Part shown: piece after piece, positions 1 to 10,735 of the stretch | How the letters are laid out: each line of letters starts with the position of its first letter | How positions within the stretch are numbered: the first letter of the stretch is position 1 | DNA from: Eupeodes corollae | Lineage: Eukaryota > Arthropoda > Insecta > Diptera > Syrphidae | NCBI RefSeq assembly: GCF_945859685.1 | Contig: NC_079149.1 | Location: forward strand, 125,948,065 to 126,012,064 | Length of the DNA stretch: 64,000 nucleotides | Reading direction: 5' to 3' | Notes under the pieces: generated by a model | Databases searched by the model: none | What the model saw: the letters and a program-made list of their open reading frames with translations, nothing else | Told to the model about the DNA's origin: nothing | Translations under genes and position numbers: made by a program

Positions 1-59
1 GAAAAGCTTGTTTTTGTTTTTCGTATTGTTTTTTTACGGTTTCTGTTAAAAAAAAAACT

Positions 60-600
60 TTCTATTATATTTTCTTCAAAATTTGACTGAGTGTTAACAA
101 CAATATGTTTTAAAAGATAAAAGTAGTTTAAAGCCAATATGCCAAAGTTTTGAAAAGATATTTGAGTCGAGAATCAATTTTTCTTTTAAGTTTTTATTTC
201 TTGTAAACAAAACTGTCAGTTCGATTTTTCTCAAAATTTTACTAAATGTTGAAAACTAATTTTTTTAAAGATAAAAGTAGTTTAAAGCCAATATCTCAAA
301 GTTTTGAAAAGATATTTGAGTCCAAAATCAATTTTTACCAACTTTTGTTAAATTTTCTTTTAAGTTTTTATTTTTTGTAAACATTTTTACCAACTTTGAA
401 TAATGTTTTTTTATGTTTTTATTTTTCATAAAAAAACTGTTAATTTGTTTTTTTCTCAAAATTTAACCAGATGTTAAGAACGACATTTTTCTTTGCACAA
501 AATTGGTTTGGTGACACTTTTTTTATTCATTTTTTTTTTTTGATTTATAAAAAAACCGTTAATTGGATTTTTTTCAAAAAATATACTTGTTTGGTACCAC
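60..600. repeat. degenerate tandem repeat, about 155-bp unit
   Basis: A block containing AAAGATAAAAGTAGTTTAAA, then GCCAATAT and GATATTTGAGT, occurs near 112-165 and again near 266-325, about 155 bases apart. The neighbouring motif TTTCTCAAAATTT recurs near 220, 455 and (diverged) 570. No open frame of interest lies inside. It is either a local satellite or the internal repeat block of an unidentified transposon whose next module is at 600-948. Confidence 0.7.
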
Positions 601-948
601 GTTACAATATATTATATAATATTTAAATTAAGACTCTAGCGTTTTTGGTTCGTAAGATATTCAGAGTTAACCAAAATTTGTACCTTTTTTAAAATGGTAT
701 GGTAAAAAACCACCCACGCAATTTTCTTGAGAGCCCTTTCTGCATCTTTCTGCCTTTTCATCTGTATAACAAAATTTATTTGAAGTCGATCGCGAACGTA
801 CGCACGTACGAACGTACGTACACACGCACGCATAGACATCTTTATAAAAATCTTTTATTTCGACTCTAGGGACATTGAAACGTCGAGAAATGTCAAAATT
901 TTCAATTTGACAAATCGGACCTATTACAATAACTTCCTATGGGAAGTA
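600..948. repeat. repeat module ending in a palindrome
   Basis: The stretch contains an alternating ACGT-rich run near 790-830 and ends in the near-perfect palindrome ACTTCCTATGGGAAGT (933-948). A diverged copy of its middle part, in the same order (GGTTCGT..., then ATCTGTA, then TTTATTTGAA), is seen at 30,425-30,540. I read this as the terminal module of an unidentified mobile element. No transposase is visible. Confidence 0.4.
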
Positions 949-2839
949 AAAACGCCAATAGAGTGTATTTGTTGATAGATGTCATTTGTATGCAATGTCA
1001 AGTGCTGCCAATTTATTGCTTTCAAGTAACAAAAATGCATGTATGCGTAGATTTTGTTTCATTTAGTTTGATATGTCAAACTAAATCCAAACTTTTACAT
1101 ACTTTATCGTCTGCATTTTACAATTTTGTCGTAGTCAGTCCTTGCAACGGATCTATTTGGTATCAGTGTTGGAGTATCATCAGCGAAGGTGGCCATGATA
1201 GCGTTGGTATATCCACTGAAATATACATGTTTAAGGTAGAAGCCATATTGGTCTGTAAGAGATTACTTCTGTGGGTGGCTAACCTTGTTTAGGTTTAACA
1301 AAGACTTTTGCATTGTCGTATTTTTATTATAAATTTGAGTTTTTTGAAGGCTTTCTAGATCATTTCTTTAAAAACTTGAGCAGTGATTGGATCGTGCTCT
1401 GGTGATTATGTTATGTTATGTAGACACATGCCTCTTATTTATTTGAGCATGCCAAAAGTAATTTTACGTTCGTCGTTCCTATCATTACAATGTAATTTAA
1501 AAAAGTAAGTATACGCCACAGTAGAACAAAGAATTAACATCTTTTATAATAAATTGTAATTCTATGAAGTGGGAACACTTATTTGTAAGCACTTTTTCCA
1601 GACAACTCCCTAATATTTTTGTATCCATAGCCCCATTTATTATCAACTTGACTATCATTTTTTCTTGTATTCTCAAAAACGACTCTATCAATTTTTTTAA
1701 ATTCGTTACATTTTCACGGTGCATTTTTAAGTAGTAATGTTCGGGGATGTACGATAAAAAGTATTAAAAAAGTATAAAGGCGCGTGCATTACCACATAAT
1801 ACTTTATTTAATTTCTTCCATCTATCATCGGTTTGGCAGTGTCATAACAAAACTAATTATTTTTTACCACAAACATTTGTATATGTTTTTTAAAAATGGT
1901 TATAAATATATGAAGCTATACCTACCCCATCAGTGAGTCGAGGTTGGTATATTATTACCCTCTAAAGGGTATTTCAATCCTCCATCAACTAAGTAATGTG
2001 TCATTGAGTCATCATTTTGCATTATTTATATCGGTTGTCTTGAACAAAATACAAAAAGAAAAATAAATCAACAATTCTATAATAAAAAATAAAAGAAAAC
2101 AGCTCCATAAACATTTTATTCCTCTCTTTTGTTTCGTTTAGTGATTTTATTTTGTTCATTTATACCTCAACTGATATGAGATGTAAAGAATTAGCTTTTG
2201 CATCAAAGTAGGTATAAGTTAGGTTAGGTAGGTCTCATGATCATGCCCAGAACAGGTAGAATTCTATATTCGATCATTAACGTGCATAATAGGCATATCT
2301 ACCCTGAAACCCATATTGCTTATAGTTTTAAGCTATAGCTAGAACCGAGGCGAGGGACAACCACCATATAGCCAGGGACAGCTATAGAGATTCGCCAAGA
2401 CCACTTGAGTGTCATTTACAAAAACGCAAACCCATAGAGAGACAATAAAGTGATGTGAGGGCCTCCTCCGATGATCAAGAGAGTCCATATTTGAAGCGAT
2501 CAAGTGATTGAAAAACAACATTGTTGACGGATTTGGTTGCTATTTGTCTACGATACGTTTTGTGTTCAATTTTTTTTTCCACATTCACATCATCTAACTT
2601 GAATGCCTGGGCTTGACCAAAAATGTTAGGTGAGCACAACAAAAGTGCGATTGAATGCACTATAAGGCAATTAGAGTCACTTTAATTAGACACTTCATTC
2701 AGTCAGTCTGGTGGATGAGTTTAATAGTGCAGTAGATGAACAGGATAAAAATCAAACAAAAAACAATGCTTGCAAGCCTTTGTTTCGTGTTATACTAGTG
2801 TAGAGCTTGAAAGTGAGACTGCAAGAGGCAGAAACTTGA
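949..2839. other. intergenic, nothing recognised
   Basis: AT-rich sequence. Short open frames occur on both strands, but none has a recognisable domain, good splice context or coding-like composition. Confidence 0.6.
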
Positions 2840-5240
2840 AGAATTCTATGATTTCATGTTTTGCACTATATATTCTTCCACTCCAACGTCAAACATAAAA
2901 CTGGATGATTGTCAGTTTGTTAATGACAGCTGACAGCTAGAAATTGACAATTTGGTTGCGTTCAATCTGGTGTTGGATAGGGTATCTTGGATAGGTGGAT
3001 TTTTAGATACCTTCTCGAACGAGTTGGATAACTGTATTAAAATCCTCAAATACAACTTCAACTAACACTTTGTATCTTTTTGTTTACCAACAAATACAAA
3101 AGGCTGAAATCAATTTTCAAGTTTGTTGAAATTCAACAATGTTTTGAATCAGCTGTTCTGTCAGATACATACATAAACCAGAAATTCTAGAAAACCTTTG
3201 GATTCCTTTTTTGACATCCCATCTTTTTTGATCAGTTGTTATTTTACACGTAAAACACTAACAACAAGGTATCTGGAAACCCTATCTGTCTGAGTTTGAA
3301 CGCAACCATTTTCTTCAAAAACATAAAAATCATTTTGCCTATAGACATTTAATTATTTGCTTCCCATTTTGGCGTCTCTTCTATTGTGCTCCTCCATTAA
3401 CTAATAAGTTTACCAGGAGAGTGTCAGGATTTGTATGTTTGACGTTTTATATTTGAAGTATTCAATGATTTCTTGTTATATTCTATTTTTTTAAACATCC
3501 AACATACAACTGAATGCAGCCAAACAGCTAGGAGCTGTCATTTTTACTTCGAGAATTAAATCAAAGAGTTTAAAGTTATAACCAAACTTTGCCTTGGCAT
3601 TTAACTTCGTTTTCCTATATTGACGTTTGATCTATTGTCATCCTCTATCAACAAACAAGTCCTCCTCCATCAATGAATAAGTTTACCAGAAGAATGTCAG
3701 GTTGTTTGACATTTGACATTTGAAGTATTCTATGATTTCTTGTTAAATTCTATGTTTTTAAACGTCCAACATACAACTGAATGCAGCCAAACAGCTAGGA
3801 GCTGTCAATTTTTCTATGAGAATTAAATCAAAGAGTTTGAAGTAATAACCAAACTTTGCCTTGACATTTAACTTCGATTTCCTATATTGACGTTTCTTCT
3901 AATGTCATCCTCCATTTACATACGAACATAAAACTGCAACTTTGTTAATGACATGTAGAAACTGTCAATATTTCTTCAACAACAAAATTAAAAAATCTGC
4001 ATGACAACCAAAATCACTTTGCCTTTACATTTAATTTTGTTTTTCTTTGTTGACGGTTCTTCTATTTTCATCCGTCGTTAATGAAAATTCGTATCATTGT
4101 TTTTGCGTTTGTCGAAACATGCATCACACACAAGAATTAAAAATTTGATTGCGTTCTTGTTGCGTTCGATGTTTTAAAACGTCCAACATTAAACTGAATG
4201 ATTCTCCGTTTCTTAATGACAACTGATTCTCTAGAAACTCAAAATTTTCCTTCAAGAATTAAGTAAAAGAGTTTCCATGATAAAAGACCTGACGCTTTTT
4301 CTATTGTCATTCTTCATTAAATAATAACCAGAGAATCTCAATGTCTTAAGAATTTCTTAAAATACATAAGTATAACACACCAGAAATAGAAAATTTATAA
4401 ATTCTATGATCCTATGTTTTATTTAAAGTCAAACATAAAACTGGAGGATTTTCAATCAAAGCTGACAACTTGCTTTAATTGATAGAAACTGTCAATCTTC
4501 CTTAAAAACTAAATTAAAGAGCTTGCATGTTAACAAAAGAAAGTCGCTTCGCCGTGACATTCAATTTTGTTGTAATATGTTGACGTGTCTTCTTTTTTTC
4601 ATCCTACTACATCAAAGAACAAGTTTGACAGTGCAGTTTCGATATTTATTGGATTTATCAACACAGAATTTATAATATGCAAGGAATAGAAAGTTGAAAA
4701 ATTCTATGATTTTATGTTGAATTCTTCTTAAACGTCACACCTAAGACTGGATGATTTTCCATTTGTTTATGACAGCTTTTAGTTAGCTAGAAACTGACAA
4801 TTTTTTTTTCAAGATCTAATTAAAACAGTTTGCATGATATCCAAAGTCATTTTCCTTTGACGTTTAATTTTCTCATGTTGACGTTTTTATATCTTCCATT
4901 AACGAGACAACTTGACACAAGAGTCTCATTATTTTCGCGTTTGTCAGAATATATATCACACGTGTAAAATAGACACTTGATAAATTCTTTGACTCCATGT
5001 TATATTCTATGTTCTTAAACGTCAAACATAAAACTGGCGTTAATTCCAGACAGCTAGGAACTGCCAATCTTCAAGAACTGGATTTAAGATTTTGTATGGC
5101 AATGAAGGTCAGTTTACCTTCACCTTTAATTTGACGTTCCTTCTATTGTCATCATCTGCCAACAAGTTTAACAGAAGAGTTTGCGTTTGTCAATTCATCT
5201 GTCACACAAAAAAAAAAAACACTATGATCATTTTGAAACC
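2840..5240. repeat. eight degenerate copies of an about 250-bp tandem unit
   Basis: Each unit carries, in order, an ATTCTATGAT-like start, AACGTCAAACATAAAACTG, CAGCTAGAAACTGTCAAT, TTCAAGAATTAAAT, AAAGAGTTTGCATGATAACC, TTTGCCTTGACATTTAATTT, GTTGACGTTTCTTCTATTGT and CATCC. The CTAGAAACTGTCAA block is recognisable near 2,936, 3,528, 3,796, 3,955, 4,230, 4,483, 4,786 and 5,050. Spacing is 160-300 bases once the 354-bp MITE in the first unit is removed. The units are strongly diverged, so the array is old. Confidence 0.75.
2954..3307. mobile_element. MITE family A, complete copy
   Basis: A 354-bp element with inverted ends GGTTGCGTTCAA...TTGAACGCAACC. It interrupts the first unit of the surrounding tandem array between GACAATTT and ATTTTCTTCAA; sibling units read GTCAATTTTTCTTCAAG without interruption. 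The flanks suggest a short ATTT target duplication. There is no coding capacity. Related sequence lies at 28,398-28,620 and 29,201-29,276. Confidence 0.8.
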
Positions 5241-7453
5241 TTGCAATTCTAATATGTAATCAAAAGCTAATTGATGGTGTCACTGCTGGCTGTCTAGCCA
5301 AATTAATAACCCACCGCCACAATCATCAGCAAAAACCTTTTCTTTAAAAAAACACAGCTTTATAACAAAGAACACCAAAGTATTCAATTACCTAAAAGTA
5401 TTGTATGTACCTGCTGTGTCGTTTTGATTGCAAGCATGCATGACTAAAGCATTCGAACGGCTTTTGGCTAATGCCACTGTCATTTTCAAGCCACCACCAT
5501 CCATAGCACAGGTCTTGATACCAAAAAAAAAAAAAAACAATTTGGCATTAAGCTGCTAAAAAAAGTCGGTAACTCGTTGTCGGTGGTTGTGGTGGTTGCG
5601 CAGGCCGAAATGGCCTTGAACCTTAACAACCCAGAACTTTAGAACCATAAGCTCGAAATGATGTCTCTTAAATACAAAATGATCACAATTCTTGCAAATA
5701 CAAAATAAGGCAACGCATTTAAACTTTTTTTTGTATTTTTGGTTGCAAATTGCCACCTGTATTAGCTTTTTGAATCCATAAGATTCACTAGATTAAACAA
5801 AGCCTTAGGTATTCGAATTGTCTTTGTCTGCTCCCGAATGAATATGAAGAATCAACATTCAGTAAAACATTTGGCAAGTAAATACCAAACATTTTTTGTC
5901 ACCCGCCGACACCGTCATTTCGCTCGTCTTTTTATTCGCCGTGCATTACCAAAATTAACATTTACCTAACCCAAAAGTAAATTGAAGTTTTGTTTAGAGC
6001 TCCTGAACTGTCTTGAGCCATGTCGATGTCTGGCTTAAGAAGTCCAAAGTATAAGCGAGTAGCAATGCTTAACCACCAACATTTTAGGAGACACAAAAAA
6101 AAACTAATTAAGATCCATCAACAAAATTAAAAAAAACTCAGTGTTAAATGACTCGTTGCGATTTGTTTATTATTAACTTTTATGAAGTTCTTAAAATTGT
6201 GCACAGACACAAAAACAACACACAACTGCAAATAAAATTATAATTTTACGATCACAAAAGTCATATAAAGCACATGATTTAAGTTATAGTTGTTGTCATT
6301 GTTGGTGGTTTACTTTGCCATTGAATTGTTGCTTAAGTCATTCATTGACAGGTCCGTTGAATTGTTGTCATTATTTTTAAATTGATCTTAAATACAGAAT
6401 AACACACTCTTCTTAATAATTATCGATCTATAGAACTTATAGAATGATACAATTTCATGCTCTATATCTTGAGCGTTTTCGAAATCTACGAAGTGTCAAA
6501 TTTGACAAGTAAGTGTCATGGCTATTTTTGCTTAATAATTAGAGTGAAACAAAAGTCTGATCATTTATTCATTGGCCAAAAATTGTATGCCATTTTAAAA
6601 AATAATTTGTTCCTATATTGTTAAATTGATTTTTTTTAAAGCAATTAAACTGACAGAACTCGACACTAAAAAGGACACAAAAATAATGACATTTCCTATA
6701 CAAATCTGGACCAGATCTATTAAATCGATCAGGTTTTAAAAGCAGGTCATGTTTTATACTACCTCAGTTTTGACGGAACAGAATGAAACATTTTATTTTT
6801 TAAAGTAATTATTGTCTACTGTCTCATTCTAAACGTCAACAAATATAAAACGTCATAATGGTTGTAGTAAAAATGAGGTAAATCTGTCAAAAATCTCAAT
6901 CTTTTAAATTTATTTGTGACATCTTTTTGAAACCGTTTTCATGTTTCCAAATGAAAAAAGTAATGTCTTTCTTTCTAAACATCAAAATAAAAAAAACTTT
7001 AAAAGAAGGCACTTGATTTGAGGCTAAATTTTGAGAATCTTGTGACTGCGTATTGTTATCATTTACATTGGTTCGAGTGAAGAAGGAGATCTACATTAAA
7101 TCGACATTTGTAAAATTGATCTGTTATTTAAACGTCAACTTTTTGACAGTAATTTTTTAGATCGGAATTTCTTACATCAAAATTAATGAAACGTCAAAAC
7201 ATAAATTACCTTACGTGAGGCTAAATTGTATCAATATGATAACTGACGTGTTTTTTTGTTTTCATTGCGAAAAATTTAAATCTGTTAAATTGATCTACTA
7301 ACTTAAAGTCAGCTTTTTGACGCTGTTTTTGTACAATTCCTTACAATTTTTTCTTATTCGTAACACGTCTATCTCTTTTTAATCGCCTTTTTAAATACGA
7401 AATATAATTAAGAAACGTCAAAATAATACGTGTAGATAATCGAAATCTTATGC
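5241..7453. other. intergenic, AT-rich
   Basis: No gene recognised. Two diverged blocks near 7,121-7,165 and 7,290-7,335 (ATCTGTT/ATCTACT, then a GTCAACTTTTTGAC-like motif) suggest a weak repeat of about 170 bp. TTTGACA and AACGTCA motifs are frequent. Confidence 0.5.
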
Positions 7454-7807
7454 CTGAAACACAAACACGCTTCAGCTTCGGCTTCGACTGACGTTTACGA
7501 GTTCAGCCTTAGGAATTCAATGCATGCTATCACAATGAAGCTTTAACCTCACGTTTCGTTTGACAATCGTAAGGAAAATAACGTAATGTTACGTAATGTG
7601 GCTCCAAACGGAAGCTCTAGTTCAAATTAGTTGAATATTTGCTTTTTGTGACAGCTCCACAGCTGTAAAAAAAAGTCAAGAAACAAAATACATTTGCTTT
7701 TGCAAGGAATTCCCATTGGTTATTATAGAAATGTAATTCTTAGCAATCTCGAAGCAGGCCAATCGTAACGCAGACGAAACCTAAGCTGAATAGTGTTTGT
7801 GTTTCAG
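7454..7807. mobile_element. MITE family B, copy 1
   Basis: A 354-bp element with about 32-bp inverted ends: left begins CTGAAACACAAACACGCTTC, and the right end is its imperfect complement, finishing GTGTTTGTGTTTCAG. It is non-coding. A second copy with the interior inverted is at 28,798-29,139; shared interior blocks include AATTCAATGCATGCTATCAC and ACGTAATG. Confidence 0.85.
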
Positions 7808-10139
7808 CTATTAAGAATTTGGGCTGTTTTGACTTGATCCGAAAGAAAAAATGCGACCCTTCATAAAATCATAAACGTCGAATTGTAGCGAGTTAAGGCT
7901 ATGAGACGTCAAAATAAGAATCTTGAAGTGGGGTCAATCTGAATAACAAAAAGTTAAGATGGAGTTTTGCTTTCTAGACAACCTTTTTCTAGTGAACATT
8001 TTTGATCTTCATTTGTTTGGCTTATATTCTTCAAGGTAATCATAGCCTTAGTGAATAACTTTCTGTCAGTAATACTCCTTGTACTCTACACAATTTTGAC
8101 ATCTGCATCATCTGCCATTCAACCATATGCACATTTGTCATTGTTTAGAAAAGACATTGGCTTTAAATTTGAAAAATTATGAATGAATCATCTTTGAATT
8201 TGCAAACATTTTAAGCATCAACCCATCTTTTCTAATACCTATCTGAAGAAATATGCAAAACAAAATTGTTAAAAAGTTCATAAAATAAAACAAATAAGAT
8301 ACAAATGCTAAACCATGCATTCAAAAGCAACACAAATATATACAAGGAATGCTTTCATTGATTCATTAGCACCACAATGGCAATGGTTTATTTTTGAATC
8401 ACCTTTAAAATTCAACAAAAAAAAAAGTTCAAAACGAAATAACGACTCTCACGACGACGTCGATGACGATGATGATGACGACAACGACGGACGGCGGCGA
8501 ACGACCACACTAAGACCGATCAAAGACGAGAAACCAGTGAATCAAGAACTGCGCTGGCTCAAAATACCAATACCGCTCGCATACCCGACCTGAACAACTT
8601 CATTTATATTTTTTCAAAATGCCAAAATCTGAAGTTAATAGGTCTGCATTCCCATCTTCGTCTTCGCGTTGTACTTAAATCTCAAAGCCCACCAACAAAA
8701 CTGTAATTGGCCAAAATCATAAACCAGACAACAATAATTACAAACGTTGTTTTTTTAATTTTTGTATTGTTGATTGTTGATTTTTGATTGTTTAATTTTA
8801 TTTTGTATCGTCCCAAAATGTAGGATTTAAATAAATTACCATCAGATTCTTTATATATTTTTGTTTGGCCGTGTGTCTTTGGGATTCGGGAAATGTCCCG
8901 CAGAAGACGAGAAAAAGAAAGAGAGAGTATGTTAGTTTGGATGGACCAAAAAAGAAAGACAATTAACACAAAAAGTTGTATTTCTCTTCTTTTTTGTTTG
9001 TGGTTGAACTCCTGACCTTAAACTTTAAGTCACCAAATCGAACGCGGTCATGATGACAGGCATAGCACCACACAAACATGGAGGGAATTAGAAACAGTCC
9101 ATCGTCGCCGCTGCGGCCATTGGCGCTGCTGTTGCTCTGATGATGGACTCACCACCACCGACGCACGCGACGGATACGCCATTGTCAATTTTTAAAGTGC
9201 TTGATTTTTTGAAGCTGATGCATATAAGCGAGGCACGCAAGGAGAAGATCACCTTCAGAAGAAACCCCCCAAAAAATATACATACTCTCCGAGGTATAAA
9301 CTGAACGCCATTATATCAGCTTTTGATGATGGCGGACTTTCGGTTGGGGGCTCTTGACTTAAAATTGGAATTCTTAGTCGACCTTGAACAAGTAAATTGC
9401 TGCTGCTTTTGCTGTTTCTGGTGCTGCTGCTGTTGCTGCTGCTGACTGATTTTTAAGACAAATATTATGGCTTTCATTTGAGTATGCGATGATTTGACTT
9501 GTTGTGTATCGATTGACTATCGCAAGTATTACGCTAAAATGCTGATGATGTGAAGAGGTGCTAATTCTGTCGAGAGTCAAGGTTGAAGTTGATTCTTATT
9601 TTTATTTGTATTTATTTATTTGTTATGTACTTCTATATAAACTTAACTTAGTCTTCTCTTCTTCTATGTTTTTTTTTAATTTTTTTAAATAAGAATCAGT
9701 CTTGTTAATTGCGAGTTTTGAGTCTTGAAAATAAGACGATGAAGAAAATAAAAAAACAAGAACCAAAAACTTAAAACTTAAAACCGGCATTTTTGATGAT
9801 GGGTGGATTTGGATTTTGGTAAGGTTAGGTATAGGAATATATATGGCGTGGGATGAAGATAAGCTGTGCTTAGCTTTAACAATTTATTGATTGTCTTCTT
9901 TCGGTTTTTTTTTGGCTTAGGTAGATAAGTATGTTAAAATGTATTTTTAAACATAATGATGGTGATGATGCGATATTTGTGTTTTTATATTTGAAAGATT
10001 AAAACAAAAGACAGAAGACTGACTGTAATAGTTGCATAACTAACTTATTACTAACTCATAACAAATTATGATCATACAAGCTTTTCCATGCAAGAAGTTT
10101 GCTCATCGTTCCAGAGGGTTACTTCTCATGAGAACAGAA
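7808..10139. other. non-coding stretch with GC-richer low-complexity patches
   Basis: Mostly AT-rich. Around 8,440-8,600 and 9,090-9,330 the base composition shifts upward in GC, with GAC/GAT-type trinucleotide runs; a CAG/CTG microsatellite lies near 9,399-9,445. A TATA-like TGCATATAAGCG sits near 9,219-9,230. The open frame at 8,315-8,593 is mostly low-complexity Asp codons and was not accepted as a gene. The patches could be an untranslated exon or promoter of a neighbouring gene. Confidence 0.35.
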
Positions 10140-10625
10140 CGAAAAACATAGAAAACATAGAGCAACAAATTTGGACCTATTAATTATTTTTCACGACTTA
10201 CTTGGTGCTAATTGTTGCGCCACAAGTTTTTCAAAGTGATAAAAAGTTGTATTTCACAAAAAAAGGTGTCAAGTACAAAGATTTTAAAAATGTAAAGAAA
10301 CATAGAAAACATAGCACGACAGATTCCCAATCTTCAAATTTTATTTAACGACCTACTACCCAGTTTACTTCAACGTGAACTGGCCTTTTGAAGAAACTTC
10401 CTTATCTTTATCTTTCCATAGATTTTTTTGTAACAGAAGCAGAATAAAAATTAGAAAACATAGAATATAAAATTGTGAAACACCTAACGCCAATTATTAG
10501 ACTAAAAACTAAATAAAAAAACATTGCACACCGTTTCAGAGTGTAGATTTAATAAGTTGGTAAAGATTCAGACAAGCAACAAACAAAACATGAATAAATT
10601 TTAACAGAACATAGAAAACATAGAA
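10140..10625. repeat. about 154-bp minisatellite, left part
   Basis: The motif ACATAGAAAACATAG occurs at 10,146, 10,300, about 10,451 (slightly diverged) and 10,609, giving a period of 152-157 bases. A fifth copy lies at 13,543, on the far side of the LINE insertion. Sequence between the motifs is strongly diverged. Confidence 0.75.
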
Positions 10626-10735
10626 AATACAATTTGAAACTGTGAAGACCTTAACTAAAGAGAAATGTGTGAATCTGCAAATTATTCAATGTGAGAAGAA
10701 TGAATTTGAAAAGTGATGCTTAATTTACTTACTTA

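Noticed and set aside
939..1292. 117-codon plus-strand frame
   Set aside because: It has no ATG in good context, no domain and no splice support, and it starts inside the palindrome ending the repeat module. Chance length for AT-rich DNA.
2840..5240. CRISPR-like array
   Set aside because: Units of about 250 bp are diverged along their whole length with no short conserved repeat and unique spacers, and the genome is eukaryotic.
8315..8593. 92-codon frame with an Asp-rich run
   Set aside because: The Asp run is a trinucleotide repeat; the rest has no recognisable similarity or exon structure. Described as a GC-rich patch instead.
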